Source: an uncultured Clostridia bacterium
Lineage (GTDB): Bacteria > Bacillota > Clostridia > Christensenellales > Borkfalkiaceae
Assembly: GCA_944376035.1 (NCBI GenBank)
Contig: CALWBJ010000200.1
Location: 1-16,674 of the forward strand
Direction: 5' to 3'
DNA: 16,674 nucleotides
Made by a program: the position numbers and the translations under genes. Positions 1 through 7,344 of the stretch are shown piece by piece. Under the pieces are notes generated by a model that did not search any database, was not told the origin of the DNA, and saw only the letters and a program-made list of their open reading frames with translations. Every line of letters starts with the position of its first letter. The first letter of the stretch is position 1.

Positions 1-200
1 TTATGAACAGCGAGATTGCCGAAGAAAAAGGTGAATTTACCTTTTCCGACGTCGTACAGACTATCACCGACAAACTTATACGCCGCCATCCGCACGTTTT
101 CGGGGATTGGGAAAGACCTTCAACGCCCGAAGAGAGTCTCAAAATGTGGCGAAAGGTAAAAGAAATAGAAAAAGAGGCGAAAAAAACTAAACAGGAGTGA
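1..200 (+). CDS. mazG: MazG-family nucleoside triphosphate pyrophosphohydrolase, C-terminal end (partial)
   Basis: The reading frame is already open at the left edge, so only about the last 66 residues are visible and the true start lies outside the window. The ATG at position 3 is most likely internal. The stretch EKGEFTFSDVVQTITDKLIR followed by RHPHVFGDWE is the conserved C-terminal part of a MazG domain: a helix with DVV..ITDKLIRRHPHVFG, then a short Trp-containing helix (LKMWRKVKEIEKEAKK). MazG enzymes hydrolyse NTPs, often non-canonical ones, to NMP and pyrophosphate in the cytoplasm using Mg2+ bound by an EExxE motif. That motif would lie upstream and is not seen here. The protein ends soon after one MazG domain, so this is either a single-domain protein or the second domain of a longer one. 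No terminator hairpin is evident after the stop. Confidence 0.85.
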   Translation, partial: MNSEIAEEKGEFTFSDVVQTITDKLIRRHPHVFGDWERPSTPEESLKMWRKVKEIEKEAKKTKQE

Positions 201-361
201 ATATACAATCATATCTTTAATTTTTTAAAATGTAAAAATATTCGTTTTGAAACTTTTAATGTTAATGCAAGTTACTTTTTTAGTCGGAAAAAATAATGAA
301 CGCATTATTTAATTATATTACCGATTATTTTTCTACCGCATTAAAAACAGTCCGCGAGTTT

Positions 362-390
362 TTGACAAAAACAATTTTTTTTGTTAAAAT
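362..390 (+). promoter_or_regulatory. Promoter for the acyltransferase-symporter unit
   Basis: A perfect -35 TTGACA (362-367) lies exactly 17 bases upstream of TAAAAT (385-390). It lies 96 bases before the TTG start at 486, predicting a leader of roughly 90 bases beginning near 397. This is the best sigma-A-type promoter in the 201-485 spacer. Confidence 0.75.
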
Positions 391-432
391 ATAAAGGGGA
401 AAGGTAAAAGAGAGAAGTCATGCATTAAAAGT

Positions 433-460
433 GTGGGCGGGTAATCAAATACTCGCCTAT
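433..460 (+). promoter_or_regulatory. Leader hairpin upstream of the acyltransferase gene
   Basis: In the predicted 5' leader, GGCGGGTA (436-443) faces TACTCGCC (450-457) across a 6-base loop. Flanking pairs, two of them G-T wobbles, extend the stem to about 11 bp. It is followed by an A/T-rich run rather than a clean U-tract, so it is a weak attenuator candidate or an mRNA-stabilising hairpin. It does not cover the GAGGG ribosome site at 476-480. Confidence 0.4.
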
Positions 461-485
461 TATATTTTATAAAACGAGGGAATAA

Positions 486-1667
486 TTGAAAGCCGTAAAG
501 AAAACCTGGGTAAAAAAAAGACATCGCCGCGTGTTTGCGTTTTTACGCTTTGCTATGCGAGGCGGCTGTAAATTAAAATATAATTATACTGCAAAACCGG
601 CAGGACTGCCTGCGGGACCATACCTTATACTTTCAAACCATCAGACAACTATGGATCCCTTTCTGCTTTCCCTTTCTTTTAAGTTTCAGATTTATTTTTT
701 CGCGTCGGACGACATTTTTAATTTAAAAGTTTCGCCACTTATAAATTACCTTGTCGCACCTATTCCTAAAAGCAAATCGATTGCAGATCTCAATGCAGTC
801 ATATCGGCGTTTCGAGTGTTGAAAGAGGGCGGGGCGGTAGGAATATTCCCCGAAGGCAATCGCACCGTTTCGGGCAGACAATGGGAGATGACCGACGCCG
901 TTGCAAAACTTGCCAAAGCCGTTAAAGTACCGCTTGTGCTTTATAATCTTTGCGGCGGTTACGGAACTGACCCGCGATGGGGACATAAAATCAGAAAAGG
1001 CAGTTTTTACGGATACGTAAAACGTATCATTCAGCCCGAAGAACTTAAAGCATTGTCCGAACAGGAACTTTTCGGCATTATAAAGAGCGAACTTGACGTT
1101 GATGATACAGTTTCCGGTATAAAATACAAAAGCCGGAAAAGAGCGGAATTTATCGAAAGGGCGCTTTATATGTGTCCCGAGTGCGGAGCGGTATCTTCTA
1201 TACGGTCGGAAAGAAAAGAATTTTTCTGTACAAAATGCGGTTTGAAAGCCGAGTATACCGAAGATCTTAAAATTTCTCCCGCCGCAGGAAAACAAAAATT
1301 CGGCAGGATATACGAATGGTATGAATGGGAACGCGCCGAAATAGTAAATCGAGTCAGGGATGGCGAAACTATAGGCGATGAAAATGTGCTGTTTCGCGAA
1401 AGCATTAAGTTTAAGCGAAAGAAAAAGTTGATGGACGGGAAAGTTAAGGTTTCGATAAATAGCAGCGCTTTGACCGTCTGCGGTCGGACGGGCGAAATAT
1501 CCTTTCCTTTGGACGAGATAACCGCTCTTACCATGGTCGGGAAAAAGAAATTTAACTTTTACCATAACGGCAGAATTTTACAGATCAAAGGTGACAAACG
1601 CTTTTGCGCCATTAAGTACGTTCATATTTTCGAGGGGCTGCGCAAGGCGGCTAAAAATAAAAAATAA
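486..1667 (+). CDS. PlsC-type 1-acylglycerol-3-phosphate acyltransferase with C-terminal zinc ribbon
   Basis: The N-terminal half is a PlsC-type acyltransferase domain. NHQTTMD (residues 51-57) is the HX4D catalytic motif, and FPEGNRT (121-127) is the glycerophosphate-binding motif. The family transfers an acyl chain to lysophosphatidic acid at the membrane in phospholipid synthesis. The start is TTG, chosen because GAGGG sits five bases upstream and no in-frame ATG precedes the domain. At 393 residues the protein is much longer than a minimal PlsC (about 200-250). After residue 215 it carries CPEC (230-233) and CTKC (248-251), a textbook zinc-ribbon pair. A further domain of about 130 residues, rich in Lys and beta-type sequence and ending in positive charges, follows and I do not recognise it. 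The symporter gene follows after only 12 bases, so the two are probably cotranscribed. Its exact substrate is unknown. Confidence 0.85.
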   Translation: MKAVKKTWVKKRHRRVFAFLRFAMRGGCKLKYNYTAKPAGLPAGPYLILSNHQTTMDPFLLSLSFKFQIYFFASDDIFNLKVSPLINYLVAPIPKSKSIADLNAVISAFRVLKEGGAVGIFPEGNRTVSGRQWEMTDAVAKLAKAVKVPLVLYNLCGGYGTDPRWGHKIRKGSFYGYVKRIIQPEELKALSEQELFGIIKSELDVDDTVSGIKYKSRKRAEFIERALYMCPECGAVSSIRSERKEFFCTKCGLKAEYTEDLKISPAAGKQKFGRIYEWYEWERAEIVNRVRDGETIGDENVLFRESIKFKRKKKLMDGKVKVSINSSALTVCGRTGEISFPLDEITALTMVGKKKFNFYHNGRILQIKGDKRFCAIKYVHIFEGLRKAAKNKK

Positions 1668-1679
1668 AGAGGCTATAAT

Positions 1680-3212
1680 ATGAGTTTTTCTGAGTTCAGT
1701 GTCTGGACATTTATAATGACCTTAGCGGTACTGCTTTTCAGTATGCTTTTTGCAAGCGCACTAAAACAGTTTATACCGTTTTTGAGAAAATCATTGATAC
1801 CTGTATCCGTTCTCGGCGGCATTATTTTACTGATTGTCTCGACAATAACCTATTACTTGGCAGGAGACTATTTATTCAATATGCCCGTTTTCGGCGGCAA
1901 CGGCGAAAGCGCGGGTTACAGCGGTATGGAAGTGCTGGAGATGATAACCTACCACTGCCTCGGGATAGGATTTATCGCCACAGGTATGCGCTCGTCAAAG
2001 AAAAAATTTACTAAAAAACGTGCGGGCGAAATTTTTGATTCGGGCGTAACGACTGTAAACGGATACCTGATTCAGGCGTTTGTCGGACTTGCTATAACCA
2101 TTGTTGCGGTTTCCGTTTTTAAAATTGACGGGCTGATTGCCGCGAGCGGCATACTTCTCGCGTTCGGGTTCGGCCAGGGCACGGGGCAGGCGCTGAACTA
2201 CGGTAAAATTTACGAGAACGAACACGGGTTCGTCGGCGGCGGAAATTTCGGGCTTACGATTGCCGCTCTCGGTTTTCTGGTTGCCTGTATTGTAGGCGTT
2301 ATTTACATTAATATAAAGCGCAGGAAAGGAGAAATAAAGATAGATTATTCAAAAAAACGCAGCGAACTTTCCGATTACGAGGAAGAGAACGAAATTCCGG
2401 TAGTTTCGTCGATGGATAAATTTACGGTTCAGATAGCGATTGTGCTGGCAGTTTATGCAGTGTCTTACGGGTTGATGCTCGGATTTTCAGCGATCCTTCC
2501 GAGCCTTTCGGATACTCTTTTCGGTTTCAACTTTTTTATAGGCGTGCTGCTTACTTTACCGGTCAAAGCCGCTCTTAATAAACTTTATGAAAAAAAGATT
2601 GTAAAGAAACACATCGTAAACAATTTTATGATGGATAGAATTGGGGGCTTTGCTTTCGATCTTATGATAGTTGCTGGCGTAGCAGCCATACAGATACCTC
2701 TTTTAGCCTCTTATTGGGGGGTTCTGCTTCTTCTTGCCGCGGCAGGAACCGTGGTAACGCTTATCTATGTCAATATAGTGTGTAAGATACTTTTTCCGTC
2801 TTACCGCCATCAACAATTCCTTGCATTTTTCGGTATGCTGACAGGTACTGCAAGTACGGGAATGATTCTTCTGCGCGAAATAGACGGTTCTTACAGTACT
2901 CCTGCAAGCGAAAACCTTGTATATCAGACAGTTCCCGCGATGGCATTCGGGTTTCCGCTGATGTTTCTCGCGCCGTACGCGGCGGAAAGCAACCTTGCCG
3001 CCATTATAACTTTCATAATTGTCGGCGTCGCTTTTGTAGCGCTCAATATACTTTTGTTCAGAAGAAATATCTTCCGTAAAAAATTTTCCAAGGTTGAAGT
3101 AACGGCGAATGACAGCATGTCGGATAATTTATCAGGAAAAGACACAGAACAGCAAAATACAGCGTCCGATTCCGATATAAAGGAACCAAAAAATCCGGTC
3201 GGAAAAATCTGA
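1680..3212 (+). CDS. gltS: GltS-type sodium/glutamate symporter family protein
   Basis: This is a 510-residue polytopic membrane protein. FGFGQGTGQAL (about 162-172), followed by GF.GGG.FGLTIAALGFL, is the first signature of GltS-type Na+-coupled glutamate carriers. GTASTGMILLRE, around residues 390-402, is the matching segment in the second inverted half. Hydrophobic segments run through about residues 8-60, 88-102, 128-210, 247-295 and 315-465. A charged loop (about 212-247) separates the two halves. The protein is longer than classical GltS (about 400 residues). The excess is mainly this loop and a hydrophilic, Ser/Asp-rich tail of about 45 residues after the last helix. AGAGG lies 7 bases before the ATG. 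It shares a transcript with the acyltransferase gene. Glutamate specificity is inferred from the family; related members could carry other anions. Confidence 0.82.
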   Translation: MSFSEFSVWTFIMTLAVLLFSMLFASALKQFIPFLRKSLIPVSVLGGIILLIVSTITYYLAGDYLFNMPVFGGNGESAGYSGMEVLEMITYHCLGIGFIATGMRSSKKKFTKKRAGEIFDSGVTTVNGYLIQAFVGLAITIVAVSVFKIDGLIAASGILLAFGFGQGTGQALNYGKIYENEHGFVGGGNFGLTIAALGFLVACIVGVIYINIKRRKGEIKIDYSKKRSELSDYEEENEIPVVSSMDKFTVQIAIVLAVYAVSYGLMLGFSAILPSLSDTLFGFNFFIGVLLTLPVKAALNKLYEKKIVKKHIVNNFMMDRIGGFAFDLMIVAGVAAIQIPLLASYWGVLLLLAAAGTVVTLIYVNIVCKILFPSYRHQQFLAFFGMLTGTASTGMILLREIDGSYSTPASENLVYQTVPAMAFGFPLMFLAPYAAESNLAAIITFIIVGVAFVALNILLFRRNIFRKKFSKVEVTANDSMSDNLSGKDTEQQNTASDSDIKEPKNPVGKI

Positions 3213-3232
3213 TAAATATAGTCTGAACAATA

Positions 3233-3255
3233 ATCTTAATTATGATCTTAATTAT
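3233..3255 (+). repeat. Short tandem direct repeat in AT-rich spacer
   Basis: ATCTTAATTAT occurs twice (3233-3243 and 3245-3255) separated by one G, giving a 12-base unit. It lies in an extremely AT-rich spacer just after the symporter stop. No function is evident. The rest of 3213-3426 shows only a TATAAT at 3331-3336 without a good -35. Confidence 0.6.
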
Positions 3256-3426
3256 AATAAATAATATAAATAAAATATTATAATAATAAAAATAATTTTT
3301 TATGTTAGATAAAGTCAAGTATTATACTCATATAATATGTGTATTGGTTTTGTATAGAACTGACATTGTGGCTTTTACGTTTTAACCGTCAACGGACGGC
3401 GATAATGTTTCGGAGCAGAAATATTT

Positions 3427-3888
3427 ATGATAAAAATAATGTTCGTGTGTTACGGAAATATTTGCAGGAGCCCCATGGCTGAATTTCTTTTTAAGGACTT
3501 CGTAAAAAAAGAGGGTAAAGAAAAAGATTTTTTTATCGCGTCGGCGGGGACTTCTTCGGAAGAACTGGGAAACGGCGTTCACTACGGTACAAGAAAAATA
3601 CTTGATGGTCTCGGAATATCATGTTCAGGGAAATATGCTGTTAAACTTAAAAAGGAAGATTATTTTAAATTCGATTACTTTATCGGAATGGAAAGAAGTA
3701 ATGTCCGCGATATGTTAAGGATTTTCGGCGGCGACCCCGACAATAAAATTTATCGTCTTAAAGACTTTTCGCCTCGCCCCGGAGACGTAATCGACCCGTA
3801 CTATTACGGTAATTTCGAAAAGACGTACGAAGATATAAAATACGGACTTGAATTTCTTTATAATCACATTGAAAAAAACATGATTTAA
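3427..3888 (+). CDS. Low-molecular-weight protein tyrosine phosphatase
   Basis: This is a complete 153-residue LMW-PTP, the usual length for the family. The P-loop CYGNICRS (residues 8-15) fits C-X5-R-S with nucleophile Cys8 and phosphate-binding Arg14. DPYYYGNF carries the general acid Asp123 in the usual D-P context. Ser and Gly residues after the P-loop (SPMAE) are also typical. The enzyme dephosphorylates phosphotyrosine, and possibly phosphoarginine, on proteins in the cytoplasm. GGAG at 3412-3415 sits 11 bases before the ATG. No tyrosine kinase or capsule gene is adjacent, so its partner cannot be inferred from this window. Arsenate reductase is a related fold, but the DPYY acid loop favours phosphatase. 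Confidence 0.93.
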   Translation: MIKIMFVCYGNICRSPMAEFLFKDFVKKEGKEKDFFIASAGTSSEELGNGVHYGTRKILDGLGISCSGKYAVKLKKEDYFKFDYFIGMERSNVRDMLRIFGGDPDNKIYRLKDFSPRPGDVIDPYYYGNFEKTYEDIKYGLEFLYNHIEKNMI

Positions 3889-4128
3889 AACTGTAATTTC
3901 AGGATTTAATAAATTATTATTAAATTTATATTAATTTATTACAAGTTTGATTTAACAAACGTAATAAGAACGGGAAAATAAAAAATTTATTCAAAAACCA
4001 TATTATGGAAAGAGAGATTCAGACTATCCGTTTTATAGAAAAAACATGCCTGTTTTAAGTAATTTTTTGCACAAAATTTCATTGAAAAAATAATAAAAAA
4101 AATTTAAAGAAAATTTTTCAAAAAACTA

Positions 4129-4157
4129 TTGACAATGTTAAATTTAAATGCTATCCT
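4129..4157 (+). promoter_or_regulatory. Promoter of the ABC transporter gene, with AT-rich upstream region
   Basis: A perfect TTGACA (4129-4134), a 17-base spacer and TATCCT (4152-4157) predict a start near 4164. Long A and T tracts at about 4085-4127 precede the -35 and resemble an UP element. They include an inverted TTGAAAAA/TTTTTCAA pair at 4082-4089 and 4114-4121. The rest of the 3889-4226 spacer holds no gene I can support. Confidence 0.75.
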
Positions 4158-4169
4158 TAGGGCACTTAC

Positions 4170-4200
4170 AAAGGCTTTAACCTGTACGGTTAAAGCCTTT
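4170..4200 (+). promoter_or_regulatory. Perfect 13-bp inverted repeat at the predicted 5' end of the ABC transporter mRNA
   Basis: AAAGGCTTTAACC (4170-4182) and GGTTAAAGCCTTT (4188-4200) are perfect complements around a 5-base loop. The element begins about six bases after the predicted transcription start. No U-tract follows, so it is not a normal terminator. It could be a DNA operator just downstream of the promoter or a 5'-terminal mRNA hairpin. Immediately after it, GTTTAAGG occurs twice (4205-4212 and 4216-4223). The first copy supplies the AAGGAG ribosome site, 12 bases from the ATG. Confidence 0.7.
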
Positions 4201-4226
4201 AACAGTTTAAGGAGAGTTTAAGGGTT

Positions 4227-6083
4227 ATGGAAAAAGAAGCGAAAATTGTCAAGAAAAGACTCCGAAGCGACAATGCGATACCCGATTACGATTATCTTTT
4301 TAACGAAGACAGCAATAAAAACGATAAAAAGCACAGAGGCTTTTTGTGGAAAATTCTTAAAGTTAATTTCTGGAAGATTTTTTTTGTTTCTCTTCTTTAC
4401 ATACTGCAAGCCGCGCCTGTATGGGCGATGCCCTTGATAACCGCGGATATAATCAATATAGCAAACGCAGGACTTACCGATACCACATGGCAGACTATTG
4501 CGATAGACAGCGCGATTCTTGCCGTACTTTTATTGCAGAACGTACCGACGACGGTTTTCCGCTCGAAAATTTTATATAAACTTGCCCGAAACGCGAGCGC
4601 GGGAATAAAAAGTTCGGTCGTAAGAAAATTGCAGAGTTTGTCAATAACTTACCATAAGGATATTCAGACAGGTAAAATCCAGTCAAAATTCCTTAAAGAC
4701 ACCGACTCGATCGAAGCGCTGCTGATAAATATCATGCAGACTATTATACCCAATATTTTAAGCGTAATAATTTCAGCCGCCATAGCGATATATAAGAGCG
4801 GTATCGTTTCGCTGTTCTTTTTATTGGTTATTCCTTTCAATGTCGGTCTTACTATGTTTTTCCGTAACCGCATCAGAAAAAGCAACCGTAACTACCGTCA
4901 TGAAATGGAGGATATGAGCGCGAAACTTTCCAACATGCTGGAAATGATGTCCGTTACCAAATCACACGGCTTGGAAGAGACGGAGATAGTGGCGTTCAAA
5001 CACAATATTAAGAAGTTAGTGCGTTCGGGGCTTATTCTCGACGGCACCAACGCACATTTCGGCGCCTGGTCGTGGGTGCTTAATAACCTTTTGAGTATAG
5101 TATGTCTGATATTCTGTTCCATACTCGCGCTGTTAGGTCATATCCCGTTAGGCGATATAGTTTTATATCAGTCTCTGTTCGGTCAGATAAGCGCATATGT
5201 CTCGGGACTTATAAATATAGTGCCGCAGATAGGAACGGGAATGGAAGCGATCTCGTCCGTATCTGAAATTATGAATTCGCACGATGTGGAAGTAAACCTC
5301 GGTAAAGGCGCGGTGCCTGAAATAATAGGAAACGTTACTTTTGATGATGTATCATATAAATATCCGGACAGCGACCAGTATGTTATAAAAGATTTCAGCC
5401 TTGACGTTAAACAGGGAGAATGTATTGCAGTTGTGGGGCCGTCCGGATCGGGTAAGTCAACTATCATGAATATGATTATCGGTTTTCTTATTCCCGACAA
5501 GGGCAGACTGCTTATAGACGGAAAGCCGCTTACCGAATTCAATCTCAGCGAATACAGACATAATATTTCCGTTGTTCCGCAGAACAGTATTTTGTTTTCG
5601 GGGACAATCCGCGAAAATATTACATACGGTCTTTCGCAGTATTCGGAGGAAGATTTACAGCGCGTTGTGGAAATGGCTAATATCAAAGAGTTTTTATCTG
5701 AACTTCCGAACGGAATTGACACAAATATAGGCGAGCACGGCGGAAAACTTTCGGGAGGGCAGAAACAGCGCATAACCATCGCCCGCGCGCTTATAAGGAA
5801 TCCTAAGATACTGATATTGGACGAAGCGACCAGCGCTCTCGATAATATAAGCGAATATCACGTCCAGAAAGCAATAGCGTCTTCCATAAAAGGAAGAACC
5901 ACGTTCATAGTCGCTCACAGACTGTCTACCATAAGAGACGCCGACAGGATTGTGGTGATGGATGCGGGAGTATGTGTAGAAACAGGTACATACGAAGAAC
6001 TTATGGCTAAAAAAGGTAAATTTTACGAACTTAAAAATCTCAACGACATGAATCTTAAAGAAGCCGAAGAAAATCTTGCCTGA
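4227..6083 (+). CDS. ABC exporter: fused transmembrane and ATPase half-transporter
   Basis: The 618-residue protein has the architecture of a type IV ABC exporter half-transporter. A charged N-terminal tail (1-40) is followed by a six-helix membrane domain (about 45-340) and a nucleotide-binding domain (about 360-600). The ATPase motifs are complete: Walker A GPSGSGKST (404-412), Q-loop region VVPQNSILFSGTIREN, signature LSGGQ (508-512), Walker B ILILDE (Asp532, catalytic Glu533), D-loop SALD and switch His564 in AHRLS. Such proteins pair as homo- or heterodimers to expel lipids, peptides or drugs. No second half-transporter is adjacent, so a homodimer is the simpler guess. Substrate is unknown. 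The gene has a strong promoter and a notable 5' hairpin, suggesting dedicated regulation. No terminator is clear after it. Confidence 0.93.
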   Translation: MEKEAKIVKKRLRSDNAIPDYDYLFNEDSNKNDKKHRGFLWKILKVNFWKIFFVSLLYILQAAPVWAMPLITADIINIANAGLTDTTWQTIAIDSAILAVLLLQNVPTTVFRSKILYKLARNASAGIKSSVVRKLQSLSITYHKDIQTGKIQSKFLKDTDSIEALLINIMQTIIPNILSVIISAAIAIYKSGIVSLFFLLVIPFNVGLTMFFRNRIRKSNRNYRHEMEDMSAKLSNMLEMMSVTKSHGLEETEIVAFKHNIKKLVRSGLILDGTNAHFGAWSWVLNNLLSIVCLIFCSILALLGHIPLGDIVLYQSLFGQISAYVSGLINIVPQIGTGMEAISSVSEIMNSHDVEVNLGKGAVPEIIGNVTFDDVSYKYPDSDQYVIKDFSLDVKQGECIAVVGPSGSGKSTIMNMIIGFLIPDKGRLLIDGKPLTEFNLSEYRHNISVVPQNSILFSGTIRENITYGLSQYSEEDLQRVVEMANIKEFLSELPNGIDTNIGEHGGKLSGGQKQRITIARALIRNPKILILDEATSALDNISEYHVQKAIASSIKGRTTFIVAHRLSTIRDADRIVVMDAGVCVETGTYEELMAKKGKFYELKNLNDMNLKEAEENLA

Positions 6084-6197
6084 TTAAAAATTCAAAAGAT
6101 TAAAGTTAAATAATATAAATTATAGAGTTTAAAATATAAAAATAGAATTTTTCGACTTAATAAGTGCTTTTACGTTTTTTTTCTCTTCATATACAGT

Positions 6198-6226
6198 TTG
6201 ACTGCAATTTCAATTTATGATACTAT
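6198..6226 (+). promoter_or_regulatory. Promoter of the four-cysteine small protein gene
   Basis: TTGACT (6198-6203), a 17-base spacer and TACTAT (6221-6226) form a good promoter, preceded by TGA at 6218-6220 as an extended -10. The TTG of this -35 box could be mistaken for an upstream start codon in frame with the gene. The promoter explains it better. Confidence 0.75.
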
Positions 6227-6263
6227 TTGTGATGTTATTTATATAGAAACGGAGCATAAAATA

Positions 6264-6554
6264 ATGAAATTGACAAAAAAGCAGAAAGAATTGGATATAA
6301 TGAAATGGGAAAAGAGCGTAGAACAAGGCTATGACGCCTGCGGTTCTTTTCTTTACTGCGTTAAATGCGATAAAGCACTTTCTAACCCTTGCGACAAGGC
6401 GCTGAGGGCGTATGAGAGAGAAATGAACGGGCAGGCAAAAAACGTACCGTCCGAGCCCGCAAAAAGGGGAAGTCGCGCGGAGAAAAAAGCGCAAATAGCC
6501 GCGACTGCCGATAAAATGAAAAATATATACGCTAATAAAGACAGAGTACAATAA
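6264..6554 (+). CDS. Small four-cysteine protein, function unknown
   Basis: I do not recognise a named family. The product is 96 residues from the ATG at 6264, which has GGAG nine bases upstream. Starting at the in-frame TTG 22 codons earlier would place the start inside the promoter's -35 box. Four cysteines cluster as C26-X5-C32-X2-C35-X7-C43 (DACGSFLYCVKCDKALSNPC), a plausible single zinc- or metal-binding site. CDKAL partly repeats (CDKALSNPCDKAL). The second half is basic and Ala/Lys-rich, probably helical (SRAEKKAQIAATADKMK). No signal peptide or membrane segment is visible, so it is probably cytoplasmic. It stands alone between its own promoter and a strong terminator, so it is a one-gene transcription unit. 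Confidence 0.8.
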   Translation: MKLTKKQKELDIMKWEKSVEQGYDACGSFLYCVKCDKALSNPCDKALRAYEREMNGQAKNVPSEPAKRGSRAEKKAQIAATADKMKNIYANKDRVQ

Positions 6555-6570
6555 TTTTATTATTTAAATG

Positions 6571-6608
6571 CCGCGGCGGAAAACATAATGTTTTCCGCCG
6601 CGGTTTTT
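6571..6608 (+). terminator. Strong intrinsic terminator after the four-cysteine protein gene
   Basis: CCGCGGCGGAAAAC (6571-6584) pairs perfectly with GTTTTCCGCCGCGG (6590-6603) across a 5-base loop. TTTTT follows at 6604-6608. It lies 17 bases after the stop codon. Confidence 0.95.
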
Positions 6609-6663
6609 ATTCTGATTTTTCATGTTGAATGTTTAATGTTTATATTTATTTTCATTATTATAT

Positions 6664-6981
6664 AAGAAATGTGTAGTGAAATAAGGGATGATGCTGTTAT
6701 CTGTCCCAAATGCGGCTCGCATGACGGGGAATGCGAGAGCCACGGCAAACGACGATGCTTCGAGTTTAGGTTGGGCGGTTCTCGGATTTTTTATTCCGCT
6801 TGCAGGGTTGATTTTATATCTTGTGTGGAAAAACGAGTATCCGCTTCGTGCGAAAAGTGCGGGGAAAGGCGCACTTGTAAGCGTGATAGTATCTGTTGTG
6901 CTTTATATTATCGTGATTGCTTTTACTACTTGCGTTGTGGCTTCCTACGGTGTTGCGCTCGGGTTTTTAGCGAGTTTTTAA
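6664..6981 (+). pseudogene. Broken zinc-ribbon membrane protein gene (frameshifted)
   Basis: One frame reads CSEIRDDAVICPKCGS from 6672, the second half of a double-CxxC zinc ribbon. A different frame then reads NARATANDDASSLGWAVLGF onward to 6981, with two membrane segments (about GWAVLGFFIPLAGLILYLVW and a longer one after KGALVS). Removing one G from the GGGG run at 6726-6729 joins the two frames into one continuous protein of a recognisable type: an N-terminal zinc ribbon followed by a short two-helix membrane domain. The first CxxC is also damaged. AAG AAA TGT at 6664-6672 would encode KKC in the downstream frame, and one missing G after it would restore KKCGSEIRDD. No ribosome site or ATG fits the intact version, so the gene looks decayed. 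A sequencing error could explain one lesion but hardly all of them. Confidence 0.72.
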
Positions 6982-7113
6982 GCGATTCATGAGATTATTA
7001 TCATTTTCTAAAAATTTATATAAAGTTTTTATGTTTTAGTTTATAAGGGATTAAAAATATATTAAAATTAAGAAAGTTATGTTATAATAAAAAACTAAAC
7101 AGCAGATTAAAAT

Positions 7114-7160
7114 CAAAAAACAAAATCCGCCCATTCGGAAGAAAGTCCGAATGGGCGGAT
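7114..7160 (-). terminator. Intrinsic terminator of transketolase
   Basis: A perfect 15-bp stem (7125-7139 with 7146-7160, 6-base loop) is followed, reading on the minus strand, by TTTGTTTTTTG. The U-tract exists only on that strand, so it terminates transketolase about 185 bases after its stop. The remaining 6982-7344 spacer is AT-rich, with no gene I can support. Confidence 0.9.
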
Positions 7161-7344
7161 AAGTTTAAATATTGAATTGTTAAAACCGTTTTTGACCGTA
7201 AATACGAAACTGTTTGTTATTTCGATTATTTTTTGATATAAGCAAATAGAATTTTCTTAAAATTTAATTATTTGTTAAAATGTTAATTATTTTTAAAAGT
7301 TTTTATGTTTTTTAAGAAACAATTATTACCTTTAACTTAAATTT

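Noticed and set aside
723..1565. 280-codon minus-strand frame opposite the acyltransferase gene
   Set aside because: It is antisense to a gene with clear catalytic motifs. Its translation is low-complexity in Phe/Tyr/Arg with no domain, a shadow of codon bias.
4004..4057. 17-codon frame starting MEREIQ in the spacer before the ABC transporter
   Set aside because: It has no ribosome site and no promoter of its own, and lies in AT-rich sequence where such frames are common by chance.
6198..6263. 22-codon N-terminal extension of the four-cysteine protein from a TTG
   Set aside because: The TTG is the -35 box of a good promoter. The ATG at 6264 has a proper GGAG nine bases upstream.
6571..6603. 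GC-rich inverted repeat as a mobile-element end
   Set aside because: A perfect stem with an immediate T-run just after a stop codon is an ordinary terminator. There is no transposase or matching distant repeat.
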